Assembly (NCBI GenBank): GCA_024640625.1
Contig: JAHEER010000036.1
Coordinates: 1 to 34,853 of the forward strand
DNA: 34,853 nt
Direction: 5' to 3'
Origin: Desulfobulbaceae bacterium
GTDB lineage: Bacteria; Desulfobacterota; Desulfobulbia; Desulfobulbales; Desulfocapsaceae
In this document: positions 1-7,698 of the stretch, in pieces
Position numbering within the stretch: position 1 is the stretch's first letter
Layout of the letters: each line of letters starts with the position of its first letter
The notes under the pieces: model-generated
The model's input: only the letters and a program-made list of their open reading frames with translations
Database searches by the model: none
What the model was told of the DNA's origin: nothing
Position numbers and translations under genes: made by a program

Positions 1-168
1 CTGCGCCAAGGCAGGGGATAAGGACAAGGCAAGTATGCCAAAAGGGACATGGCCGATTACCACCGAGGTCATTCCCAGATAAGGATCGGCCGATCGTTTG
101 ACCTGGAAGTTCCAAAGAGCATGGCAAATTGCGGCGAGCAGTACTACACCTATTATATTGAGCGGCAA
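1..168 (-). CDS. EamA/DMT-type membrane transporter, N-terminal part (runs off left edge)
   Basis: The minus strand is open for 56 codons to the window edge, starting at a TTG at 168-166. A GGAG six bases upstream supports that start; a TAG lies in frame just before it, and no ATG fits. The peptide begins with a hydrophobic helix that runs into HALWNF and then KRSADP. This pattern is typical of the first helix of EamA/DMT drug-metabolite exporters, where the helix ends in an ALWN motif followed by a basic residue. A second hydrophobic stretch starts near residue 34. It follows the methyltransferase and relic on the same strand and could be the last gene of that directon. Substrate cannot be told. 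The family call rests on a short N-terminus. Confidence 0.55.
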   Translation of the reverse strand, partial: MPLNIIGVVLLAAICHALWNFQVKRSADPYLGMTSVVIGHVPFGILALSLSPALAQ

Positions 169-261
169 TAGAGACTCCGACTATGACAGTGACGATCGCA
201 ACGGTCACCTAGGGTGACCGACACCTCGTCTATAGATTGATCTGGCCGCCTATTCTTCACC

Positions 262-576
262 TCAGTTTTTCAAGGTACTCCAGAGGCGTTGATAGAAATC
301 ATCCAAGTGGTTGTTCCAATCTTCATCAAGTGGATCGTAGCGGAACCTGCTGGACAGCTCGGAAAGAGCCGCCTTGATTGGCCATTTGTGCTGAAAATTA
401 AGTCCTCCCATAAGCGCTGGCATTTCACGCTGCTCCTTGGTAAATTGACAATCCTCTTCGTTATCGGAAAGATAGAACTCACAACCCGGTCAAAAAATGA
501 GCCCCGAAAGGCTGGCCTGATCCAAGAATTGTTCGACCTGCTTTTCTATCCCTGTTCTGGTTCGTAGTATTTTCAC
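262..576 (-). pseudogene. Relic: start of a DUF47 (PhoU-like) gene joined to the end of a PiT transporter gene
   Basis: From a GTG at 576 the frame reads VKILRTRTGIEKQVEQFLDQ, a close match to the first residues of the intact DUF47 protein at 9168-9815. A TGA at 492-490 replaces an Arg codon of the intact copy. In the same frame, after a shared NEED/KEED block, the sequence switches to FTKEQ, then FQHKWPIKAAL and WNNHLDDF, matching the last 55 or so residues of the PiT transporter at 7699-9156, and ends at TGA 264-262. So about 1.9 kb of a DUF47-PiT pair was lost by internal deletion. The remnant starts 14 bp after the methyltransferase stop. It is diverged from the intact pair, so it is an old paralogue rather than a recent copy. 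Confidence 0.85.
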
Positions 577-589
577 GATAGCGCTTCTT

Positions 590-1231
590 CTATTTGACTA
601 TGGTAGTCCTGTAAGTAAACAGCCAGAAGTTGTCCAGCTCGGTATGTTGCGGTTCTATGGCTATGGTGTCGACCAGCTCCAGCAACTCTTCGCGGGTTGG
701 GAAGTTTTTCAGTACTTTATAGGTTATGCCGTTGTCCAGGAGTCGATCCTGATATGTATTGCCGAATTTATCTTCATCGGTGATGGGCAGCCGCTGGCAT
801 TGAACTGCAGTATTATCTATAAACGTAACTCTCGCTCCAGGCAGCAAGCGGTTGTGCAGTCCAGAAAAAAACTGCCTGAGGCTCTGTTTGGGAACGTGCG
901 ACAGCCACAGACCGGCGAATGCACCAGCGAACGTTTGGGATAAATTGTTGAGTGCAAAGGCGTCGATAACCTCGGTGGCGACGCTGGCGGGTAATTCACG
1001 GGCCTCGAGCTGGTTAAGCACCTCACGGGTTGCATCCGTCGCCAGAACTGTGTGCGCTTTGCGCGCAATGAATTGGGTCCAGTAGCCGGTACCTGCGGCA
1101 ATTTCCAGAACATTCAATCCTGCAAACTGCCGGGCTACGAAATCTTCGAGAAAGCGCAGGTCATTCTGTCTTTCCGGGTAGTGATATACCCTGTCGTAAA
1201 CTGGAGCCCGTTCCTGATAATATGTTTTCAT
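590..1231 (-). CDS. Class I SAM-dependent methyltransferase
   Basis: The protein has 213 residues. Motif I is VLEIAAGTGYWT (about residues 41-52), the glycine-rich SAM loop of class I methyltransferases. An acidic residue in VLATDAT follows at the end of strand 2, and SHVPKQSL resembles the post-motif region of the Methyltransf_11/25 families. No membrane segment or signal peptide is visible, so it should be cytoplasmic. It lies 32 bp after the ABC ATPase gene on the same strand and is probably co-transcribed with it. No convincing Shine-Dalgarno sequence precedes the ATG, so translation may be coupled or weak. The substrate is unknown; the family methylates small molecules as well as macromolecules. 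Confidence 0.8.
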   Translation of the reverse strand: MKTYYQERAPVYDRVYHYPERQNDLRFLEDFVARQFAGLNVLEIAAGTGYWTQFIARKAHTVLATDATREVLNQLEARELPASVATEVIDAFALNNLSQTFAGAFAGLWLSHVPKQSLRQFFSGLHNRLLPGARVTFIDNTAVQCQRLPITDEDKFGNTYQDRLLDNGITYKVLKNFPTREELLELVDTIAIEPQHTELDNFWLFTYRTTIVK

Positions 1232-1263
1232 CGGCTTGGGAGAAGGTGCCCATTTGCCATGCT

Positions 1264-2379
1264 TCAGTCATAGACAACCTGGATATGACCACGATCTATG
1301 CCAAGAAACACTTCCTGACCGTCTTTCATCAGGCTTGTCCCTTGTTGATGCGGCACATCGGCGAAAATCTCTATGCCCCGAATAGCTACCCGGTAGCGGA
1401 TGGTGCTGCCCAGGAACTCTTTGGAGCGAATGGTGCCGGTAAAATGAATGGCTTTATTCTTCAATTTTACGCCGTCGCTTGCGACTTCGATATTTTGTGG
1501 GCGAAAGACCAGGCTGCAGTGGGTAGATTGTAAGTGGTCATCGCTATTGGTAACCGGAATTGCGAGATCGTTGTCAGACAGAAACGTCCACTCCTCACCG
1601 GACTTTTGAATTTTGCCTTCGAGGAAATTAGCCGTACCTAGAAAGTCTGCCACAAAACGGTTTACCGGCTGATCATACAGCTCGATGGGAGAGCCAACCT
1701 GTTGAATGATGCCGTCCTTCATCAAAGCGATACGATCTGCCATCGTATTTGCCTCCTCCTGATCGTGGGTGACAAAGATGGTTGTGATTGAGAGTTTTCT
1801 CTGCAGATCGAGCAATTCATGGCGCATCTGTATGCGCAGCTTGGCGTCTAAATTTGATAGCGGTTCATCGAGCAGCAGTACCTGAGGCTCGACGACTATG
1901 GTTCTGGCCAGAGCGACCCGCTGCTGCTGTCCGCCGGAGAGCTGAGAAGGCCTGCGGTCAGCTAAATCCAGCAGGCCTACAAGTTCGAGCGCGCGATTGG
2001 TTCTTTCCTTTATTTGATCTCTCGGCACTCTTCTTTCCTCGAGTCCAAAAGCGACGTTTTTGCGAATAGTCATGTGGGGCCACAATGCGTAACTCTGAAA
2101 CACCATCCCCAGATTTCTCTGCCAGGGCGGAAGATATGACATTTCCTGATCGCCTATTATCACTTTACCGGTCTGGGCCGTCTCGAACCCGGCGAGCAGC
2201 CTCAGAAGTGTCGTCTTTCCACATCCCGACGGGCCCAGAAAAGCGAAAAACTCTCCGGCATTGATATGCAAATCAATACCCTTCAAAACATGTGTTTTTC
2301 CAAATGAAAGGTTAATGCCTTCAAATGTTACGCTGACAGCTGAGCCTAATCCAGCTTCAATCGAAACAGAGTCTTTCAT
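1264..2379 (-). CDS. ABC transporter ATP-binding protein (FbpC/PotA-like)
   Basis: This 371-residue ATPase energises the permease encoded 21 bp upstream. Walker A is GPSGCGKT (residues 49-56), the Q-loop Gln is about 95, the signature LSGGQ is 147-151, Walker B LLLDEP is 168-173 and the switch His is about 205 (THDQEEA). The remaining 130 or so residues form a TOBE-type C-terminal domain, as in the Fe(III)/polyamine/thiosulfate importer subfamily. GGAGA lies before the ATG at 2379. The order binding protein, permease, ATPase is the usual one for this class. The exact substrate cannot be set from the ATPase; iron, polyamines and phosphorylated compounds are all imported by relatives. Confidence 0.93.
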   Translation of the reverse strand: MKDSVSIEAGLGSAVSVTFEGINLSFGKTHVLKGIDLHINAGEFFAFLGPSGCGKTTLLRLLAGFETAQTGKVIIGDQEMSYLPPWQRNLGMVFQSYALWPHMTIRKNVAFGLEERRVPRDQIKERTNRALELVGLLDLADRRPSQLSGGQQQRVALARTIVVEPQVLLLDEPLSNLDAKLRIQMRHELLDLQRKLSITTIFVTHDQEEANTMADRIALMKDGIIQQVGSPIELYDQPVNRFVADFLGTANFLEGKIQKSGEEWTFLSDNDLAIPVTNSDDHLQSTHCSLVFRPQNIEVASDGVKLKNKAIHFTGTIRSKEFLGSTIRYRVAIRGIEIFADVPHQQGTSLMKDGQEVFLGIDRGHIQVVYD

Positions 2380-2400
2380 CGATATTCTCCACGGTAATTC

Positions 2401-4128
2401 TCAATTCGCCTGACCCATTCCCAGTTTCTTCTGTCTCCGGTCAACAAAGATATAAGAAACTAGTGTACAGAGACCCACGACAATGACGGCAATCATTCCC
2501 AGTGCAGCCCCCGGCCCCCTGCCGGCTGCACTTTGCATGTATACGTAGATGCCGTATGACAGCGGTCCATCCGAGTTTTTGGATACGAGCATCAGCGTCA
2601 TGCCGAGTTCGACCGCAGCGGTTGCAAAACTTGTTACAAAGCCGGCAAGAATTCCCCCGGCCATGAGCGGTACGACGATTTTCCTCACTGTTGAAAATTT
2701 GCCGGCGCCAAGGTTCTCTGCAGATTCTTCCAAGGACACGCTTACCTGTTGAAGAGAAGCCGTGCAGGCCCGCAAGGCGTAAGGCAAACGCCTGATTGCA
2801 AGGGCTACGACAATCGCCAGCCACCAGGTTGCAAGCGACTGATTTTCCAACCAGGGAACCTGGTAGCCGTGAAAGGTCCGCAGGTACCCGATACCGATAA
2901 CAAGCCCGGGAATGGCGACGGCGGACATCGCCACATAATCGAGCCACTGCCTACCGATTAGCTTGGTGCGAAGAACAATGTAAGCGATTGCCGTGCCGAT
3001 TATAACATCTATGGTTGCTGCGAGAGCTGAGTAAAGAACAGTGTTGCTCATATATTCCGGAGTCTCGGCAAAAATGGTCGCGAAATGCTTGACGGTGAAT
3101 GCATCGGGGAAAACGCTATAGGACCATATCGTACCGAAAGAAAGGAGTGACAATCCAATATGGGGGGCCAGGACCAGCCCCATGATCAATAGGACGATGA
3201 GCCAGGCAAAGAATTTCTCCCACGGCCGCATCTTTCGCTTTGCCAGACCGCCTCCCCCTTTCTGCACCGTTGCATAGTCTTTACCTTTCAGCGACAGCAT
3301 GGCCAGCCACATTGAACCGAGAGCGATGACTACCAAAATCACGGAAATAACATAGCCCATTGGGTCCTTGATCCCGATAGAGGCGATTCTCAAGTAGGCC
3401 TGTGGAGCGAGCATATTGTTGACATTCAGCAGAAGCGGCGTGCCCAGGTCATCGAATACTTTCAGAAAGACTAGGGATGCCCCGGCTACGTATCCCGGCA
3501 TCGCCAGCGGCAGAACGATTCTCCTGAACAACCTGAGCCCCGAGCACCCCAGATTTTGCGCAGATTCTTCCATCGAACGGTCGATGTTCTGCAGTGCCGC
3601 CGATAGGTTTATCAGGATAAAAGGAAAATAATGGATACTCTGCACAAAAATTACCCCGTTCAAACCTTCCATAAACGGTATGGTAAATCCAAACCACTGA
3701 TCAAGAAGCAGGTTGATGCTCCCGTTACGCCCGAACAGCATCTGCATCGCCACAGCCCCGACGAAGGGCGGCATGATCAGGGGAATAATGCCAAAGCTTT
3801 GGATAATCACTGCCCCTCTGAATTCGAATCTTGAGGTGAAGTAGGCAAGAGGCATGGAAAAAAGCGAGGCAAAGACGACTGCCATCAGCCCCACATAAAT
3901 CGAGTTCCAAAACGATTCGCGAAAAAGAGCCGTGTTGAAGAAGTCCTTGAAATTGAGAAGAGTGAAGCCGCCAGTCGCATTATCCAGAAAAGCGGCGAAC
4001 ACTACCTGTACTACAGGAATGACCAGAAAAAGCAGCAGGAATAGCGAAATGAGCAGCATCAGTGCTGCCGTGCCGGGGTGCTTCCTCAGTTCAGATACTG
4101 CCTCATCACCCCACGTGGAAATTGCCAT
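2401..4128 (-). CDS. ABC transporter permease, two fused membrane domains (FbpB-like)
   Basis: The 575-residue protein contains two complete BPD_transp_1 membrane domains in tandem, about twelve hydrophobic helices in total. Each half carries an EAA loop that docks on the ATPase: EESAQNLGCSGLRLFRR in the first half and EESAENLGAGKFSTVRK in the second. One polypeptide therefore supplies the whole channel, as in FbpB-type importers. A strong AGGAGGAGG precedes the ATG at 4128. It follows the binding-protein gene after a 117-bp spacer that holds a hairpin, and precedes the ATPase by 21 bp. It acts in the inner membrane. Confidence 0.93.
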   Translation of the reverse strand: MAISTWGDEAVSELRKHPGTAALMLLISLFLLLFLVIPVVQVVFAAFLDNATGGFTLLNFKDFFNTALFRESFWNSIYVGLMAVVFASLFSMPLAYFTSRFEFRGAVIIQSFGIIPLIMPPFVGAVAMQMLFGRNGSINLLLDQWFGFTIPFMEGLNGVIFVQSIHYFPFILINLSAALQNIDRSMEESAQNLGCSGLRLFRRIVLPLAMPGYVAGASLVFLKVFDDLGTPLLLNVNNMLAPQAYLRIASIGIKDPMGYVISVILVVIALGSMWLAMLSLKGKDYATVQKGGGGLAKRKMRPWEKFFAWLIVLLIMGLVLAPHIGLSLLSFGTIWSYSVFPDAFTVKHFATIFAETPEYMSNTVLYSALAATIDVIIGTAIAYIVLRTKLIGRQWLDYVAMSAVAIPGLVIGIGYLRTFHGYQVPWLENQSLATWWLAIVVALAIRRLPYALRACTASLQQVSVSLEESAENLGAGKFSTVRKIVVPLMAGGILAGFVTSFATAAVELGMTLMLVSKNSDGPLSYGIYVYMQSAAGRGPGAALGMIAVIVVGLCTLVSYIFVDRRQKKLGMGQAN

Positions 4129-4173
4129 TCAGCCTCCTCCTTGTGGATCTACTATGCATTTTCAAATGAATTT

Positions 4174-4216
4174 GACCGAATCGATGAGCGTCTGGTCAGC
4201 GCTCACCAATTCGGTC
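4174..4216 (-). promoter_or_regulatory. Hairpin between binding-protein and permease genes
   Basis: GACCGAAT at 4174-4181 is the perfect complement of ATTCGGTC at 4209-4216. Inside it TGAGCG at 4185-4190 pairs with CGCTCA at 4200-4205. In the minus-strand mRNA this gives a two-tier stem-loop directly after the binding-protein stop codon. No T-run follows, so it is not a typical terminator. Such intercistronic stems commonly stabilise the upstream message so that the binding protein is made in excess over the membrane subunits; that role is inferred. Confidence 0.6.
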
Positions 4217-4245
4217 TGTCGGTCCTTAACAGATACTGAAGCCTT

Positions 4246-5613
4246 CTATTTGAGCATTGCTAAAGCCTCTTTGGCTTTGGCTTCGGCATCAGCATAGTTT
4301 TTCTTTGTGAATGCATCCCATTTCTCTTCAATCTCTGCCTGTCGCGGGGGTACCTCTACATCGGCTTTGTTACGCTTTTTAAATGCATCTGAAGTGAACA
4401 CGCCGGGATATTTGCTGTCTACCGCGTCAGTTTCAGAGATCGGTACCGCCGCAATCAATTCACGAGCTTCTTTTATCAGTGCCTCAGCTTCGGGGTTAGA
4501 CTTGCCTTTCAGGGCCGATTCTGCGTTTTGAATGGCTTCCGTAGCCTTGACCAGATCATCTCTTCGATAGGTGATCATTACATCAAAAAGGGAGTTGATG
4601 ATGTTGTAGCGCTCCTTGGACAGTTCAACGTCAAATTTCACCGCCGCACCGATTGATTTATCCTTGAAAGGATTAGGGAAATCCTCCGGTGCTTTTGCAT
4701 ACGTATCCGGATTAACCGGTAATCGACGAATCGCTGGATCCAGTAGCAATTCTTGACCTTCCACCGAGAGCAGAAATTCGATAAAAGCTGAAGCCGCTTT
4801 TGGGCTTGGGGCGTTCTTAACCATAGCTATATTTGCTGGAACTAGTGTCGTTACTGTCGGATAGACAAAGTCGACAGGAAAACCTGTTGCTTGTGACGAA
4901 AAACCAAAAAAGTCGATGACGATGCCGATTCCGAAGTCGCCACTATTTACCCCTTCTGGGACGCCGAAACTTCTCTCGGTCACCATCTTGAAATTGCCGG
5001 CCATTGCCTTCCAGGTCGCCCAGCCTTTCTCCCAACCTTCCCCTTGCAGTACAGTCTCAACGGTCAGGTGCGTTGTACCCGAACGTGAGGGAGCAGACAT
5101 GCCGACGTGGTTGTGGTAGACAGGATTAATCAAGTCAGCCCATTCTTTTGGAACCGGGATGTTTTTCGCTTCGAGGTAGCGGGTATTCCACATGATTCCA
5201 TAACCAGATCCGGCGAAGCCAACATAGTAACCGTCCGGATCATTGATGGGGTATGACCCGATCTTTTCCGGAATACCTTGGGTCTGAGGCGTATATTGAG
5301 CCAGGAGCCCGTCGCCTTTCAGTACTTCGAATGCATCGGGTGCTGAGGCCCACGCCAGATCCGAGGTGTTAGCCTGAGCTGTTTCCTGGATGTATTTCAC
5401 TACTGCCGATGTTTTTTTCTGCAAAACCTCGACCGTAGTGCCTGGATACTTTGCTTCGAACGCTTTTTTAAACGGACCTGTAAGATCTTTTGGATAGGAA
5501 GTAACGATTACTAATTTTTCTTCGAGATCCGCCGCCACAGAAATCCCGGTAATTAGACAAAGTGTCGCTATCGCGAACAATGCGACGAGTACTGCTTTCA
5601 AGCCCATCTTCAT
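4246..5613 (-). CDS. ABC transporter periplasmic binding protein, FbpA-like with long C-terminal helical extension
   Basis: The 455-residue product starts with a signal peptide (basic MKMGLK, hydrophobic core, likely cleavage after SVAA near residue 28). KLVIVTSYPKD opens the first lobe, and GYGIMWNTRYL and INPVYHNHVGMSAPSRSGTT match the class-II binding proteins of Fe(III)-type importers. The position where FbpA proteins carry the Tyr-Tyr iron ligands reads DFFGF (234-238), so iron binding by that pair is not supported. Usual family length is near 340; here residues after about 330 form an extra charged helical region ending in a KxYADAEAKAKEAL repeat-like tail. GAGGAGGAG five bases before the ATG fixes the start. 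It is the first gene of the operon. Confidence 0.88.
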   Translation of the reverse strand: MKMGLKAVLVALFAIATLCLITGISVAADLEEKLVIVTSYPKDLTGPFKKAFEAKYPGTTVEVLQKKTSAVVKYIQETAQANTSDLAWASAPDAFEVLKGDGLLAQYTPQTQGIPEKIGSYPINDPDGYYVGFAGSGYGIMWNTRYLEAKNIPVPKEWADLINPVYHNHVGMSAPSRSGTTHLTVETVLQGEGWEKGWATWKAMAGNFKMVTERSFGVPEGVNSGDFGIGIVIDFFGFSSQATGFPVDFVYPTVTTLVPANIAMVKNAPSPKAASAFIEFLLSVEGQELLLDPAIRRLPVNPDTYAKAPEDFPNPFKDKSIGAAVKFDVELSKERYNIINSLFDVMITYRRDDLVKATEAIQNAESALKGKSNPEAEALIKEARELIAAVPISETDAVDSKYPGVFTSDAFKKRNKADVEVPPRQAEIEEKWDAFTKKNYADAEAKAKEALAMLK

Positions 5614-5651
5614 GTTTTCTCCTCCTCTTCATGGATTTTATGAAACTATTC

Positions 5652-5682
5652 CGGTTCTTTTGAGATGATCTCAAAAGAACCG
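5652..5682. promoter_or_regulatory. 31-bp near-perfect palindrome upstream of the ABC operon
   Basis: Two 15-bp arms, beginning CGGTTCTTTTGAGAT and ending in its exact reverse complement, flank a single G at 5667. It lies 39-69 bp upstream of the binding-protein ATG (5613). It could be a dimeric repressor operator or, if transcribed, a leader hairpin. No T-run follows on the gene strand, which argues against a simple attenuator. A weak sigma-70-like pair (TTGTCA at 5828-5823, 17-bp spacer, TATGTT at 5805-5800, minus strand) lies upstream and would place the palindrome in the leader. Confidence 0.65.
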
Positions 5683-6341
5683 CCACGCAGCCAACTGTCC
5701 TGTTGCAGCATGTACAACTAACTATTATGAAATGATATTTTTGTGAAAAAGAGCAGAATAGCACCCTTTTAAATGTTCAGATTGCAGTCAATTGTAATTA
5801 ACATAATAGGATAATACAATTCTGACAAATCCTGTTTAGACGAAGTATGTCCCTATTTTCTATTTAGACTCAGTGGCTGACGCAGCCTGGCTCGATACGG
5901 CGCTCTGAACGTCCTAAAATGATGGCCAGGGCCGGCCCAATTGGCTCATCTAACCGAGGATATTCATTTCATAATTATGCCTGGGGAGGATCTATCGCAT
6001 ATTATGTCAATTACGGTTGGCTTTTAGCTGGTAGAAGGAGAATGGCGACTTACCGCCAAATGCGGCAGAAATTCCCGCACACTACCTTAGAAATCTTGTC
6101 GCCAAATACTCTATCGGTAAAGGGACAAACAGGGGCACCTGTGTCTTAGTCTACTGTAAAATTGCGCCCCCCAAAGAAGGTGAGGGCTGGTAACGTTCAA
6201 TAGAGGTACCAATCAGGGAAATAGGCTGATTTGATCTGGGGTTGGTTACCGTGATGGCTAGACAATTTCGTGGCATTCGAAGTAGTGGAAGAATGGAAGT
6301 TGAGCCCTTGAATTCTAGGTAATCTGTACTATCCAAATTGG
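5683..6341. other. Gene-free stretch; no recognised coding sequence
   Basis: About 660 bp separate the ABC operon from the small-gene cassette. Open frames at 5919-6149 (plus) and 6151-6336 (minus) have no ribosome site, no recognisable motif and poor coding character. The stretch has the look of decayed sequence, but I cannot name a parent element. The part nearest 5613 is AT-rich and probably holds the ABC operon promoter. Confidence 0.4.
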
Positions 6342-6542
6342 TTAATCTTGCAGAGATGAAGAGGCATTGGCTGCATTTTCATTTTTAAATCGACGTCTCA
6401 GATCTGCCAGCCGATTTTCAGCGGATTGAAGGGATACTCTGGCGCTATAGCTTGTCGGATTCTTCTTGAGGGCCTGACGAGCTGCAACGAGGCGCTGTTT
6501 CTCCTTATCTAAGGTTTGTTCGAGCCATGACGTTTGATTCAT
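6342..6542 (-). CDS. Small coiled-coil protein of unknown function
   Basis: This frame encodes 66 residues after CAGGAGG and a six-base spacer, a good ribosome site. The peptide is rich in Leu, Arg, Lys and Glu with few breakers apart from one KKNPTS turn, and it predicts as two amphipathic helices (LDKEKQRLVAARQALKK and SLQSAENRLADLRRRFK) that could form a helical hairpin. No family was recognised. It is the third gene of the cassette that starts at 7378, 30 bp after the preceding stop, and is probably co-transcribed with it. Confidence 0.65.
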   Translation of the reverse strand: MNQTSWLEQTLDKEKQRLVAARQALKKNPTSYSARVSLQSAENRLADLRRRFKNENAANASSSLQD

Positions 6543-6572
6543 TTGTACCTCCTGCTAAAAATAGATCAAAAT

Positions 6573-6848
6573 TTATTTCTTCTTTTTCTTTTCTTCTTCT
6601 TTTTCCTCGACGGGTTGTGTCGGGTAATAGTCAGTGTGTTTACACAGTGACTCAATAAAAACTTGCAACCGCTCCTTTTTCGTAATTACTCGGGTTTGTT
6701 CGAATTTCCCCTCTGGAGTGTCACAGAAAAAATTGATGGTTGCGATGTTGTCATTTCTTGTAGAAACGCGGATATCATCGACAAAAAGATTGGGCAGACT
6801 GGTATTTATGTGCAAAATCCCGTCTTTTTTTTTCTCTTCTTTAACCAT
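6573..6848 (-). CDS. Small protein of unknown function, translationally coupled (91 aa)
   Basis: I place the start at the ATG at 6848, whose A is also the last base of the preceding gene's TGA (TGATG overlap), giving 91 residues; an upstream in-frame ATG would overlap that gene further. The core (HINTSLPNLFVDDIRVST ... IATINFFCDTPEGKFEQTRV) looks like a beta-rich fold with a helix near ERLQVFIESLCKH, somewhat like the DUF3467 family of small beta proteins, but I am not sure of that link. The tail is a run of Glu then Lys. Coupling to the zinc-finger gene suggests the two products are made in a fixed ratio or act together. Confidence 0.65.
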   Translation of the reverse strand: MVKEEKKKDGILHINTSLPNLFVDDIRVSTRNDNIATINFFCDTPEGKFEQTRVITKKERLQVFIESLCKHTDYYPTQPVEEKEEEKKKKK

Positions 6849-7378
6849 CACTTTTCCACTAAAGATGTGCTCCATGTATAGACAGCGCAATCTGCTCTAC
6901 CGGTCTGACAGCTGACTGACTGCCACAAGTCATCGCTGGCAGCATGATACGATATTCGCTCGGAAGGCACGGAAGACTTCCACTGTGTTATTGGAAATCT
7001 TCCATCACCGCTTGTCTTAAACAATTCCACAGAAGATCTGAAATAAACTTTTTTTGTGCCAACGTAGGTGAAATAGACAAATCCTTTCTTTATTTTTGGA
7101 TTCTTGCTGAATGCCTGTTTTGATACTCCTAAAATCCCTGCTGCCTGCCCAGCACTTATCAGGTTGTCGGCAGGCAGGCTTATTATGGCATTTTTCTCCA
7201 GCCTCTCCAGATATTCGGCAACTCTTCGTTCTTCCTCATTTGCTAACTGCACTGCACCACAACTCGAACATCTTTCCACCTCAACCAAGGGCACTAGAAC
7301 ATCACCTATTATCTTGCTTTCACAGAGATAATCTGCGGTCTTGCGGATGGTCTCGGCATTGCAGTGCGAGCAGTTCAT
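6848..7378 (-). CDS. YgiT/MqsA-type zinc-finger HTH protein
   Basis: The 176-residue protein opens with CxxC at 3-6 (CSHC) and a second CxxCG at 37-41 (CSSCG), the zinc-binding layout of YgiT-type/MqsA antitoxin N-domains. A helix-turn-helix candidate follows at about 75-95 (ISAGQAAGILGVSKQAFSK). The last 60 residues match nothing I know. MqsA-type proteins bind their toxin through the zinc domain and a palindromic operator through the HTH. Here no toxin gene precedes it, although toxins normally come first in mqsRA; instead two small unknown genes follow. A promoter with a palindrome over the -35 box lies about 80 bp upstream, consistent with autorepression. Confidence 0.75.
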   Translation of the reverse strand: MNCSHCNAETIRKTADYLCESKIIGDVLVPLVEVERCSSCGAVQLANEEERRVAEYLERLEKNAIISLPADNLISAGQAAGILGVSKQAFSKNPKIKKGFVYFTYVGTKKVYFRSSVELFKTSGDGRFPITQWKSSVPSERISYHAASDDLWQSVSCQTGRADCAVYTWSTSLVEK

Positions 7379-7459
7379 GATTCGTTGGCTGTCTGAGTTA
7401 CTCGAGTATGTGTAATTTTTTTAAGCATTATTAAGAAGATCCGTTTTAAACTACGAGGT

Positions 7460-7491
7460 AGTATACACGAATTGGTTGACATTTGTCAACC
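7460..7491 (-). promoter_or_regulatory. Sigma-70 promoter with palindromic operator over the -35 box
   Basis: On the minus strand TTGACA (7489-7484), an 18-bp spacer and TATACT (7465-7460) form a near-consensus promoter about 80 bp before the zinc-finger gene. The -35 box is part of a perfect 18-bp palindrome at 7474-7491, arms GGTTGACA and TGTCAACC around TT. The likely reading is an autoregulatory operator of the YgiT/MqsA-type protein. The rest of the 320-bp gap to the PiT gene shows no coding sequence and no clear terminator. Confidence 0.72.
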
Positions 7492-7698
7492 TTGAATGCT
7501 CGGGAGACGCAATCATGACCCCAAGAGAATGAATTTATTGTTGATTGGCGTCTATATACTTCTGAAACTTTGGTCTGAGCGCATGGGGAGGGTATAAAGT
7601 GACCGTCGCTTCAGTCAAGTTTTGAAGATACTTCTTACGGTTATGGCACTGAGAATGATTTATTCAGCCTTACTAGAATGACGGGCGCCGGGAGGGTC

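Noticed and set aside
490-492. In-frame TGA in the DUF47-like relic as a possible selenocysteine codon
   Set aside because: The intact paralogue has Arg here, no SECIS-like stem was seen just after it, and the frame is already a chimera from an internal deletion.
1264-5613. Firm assignment of the first ABC operon as an iron importer
   Set aside because: The Tyr-Tyr ligands are replaced by Phe-Phe and no Fur-box-like site was seen, so only the transporter class is given.
5919-6336. Two open frames in the long gap after the first ABC operon, considered as transposon remnants
   Set aside because: I could not identify transposase motifs, terminal repeats or target duplications.
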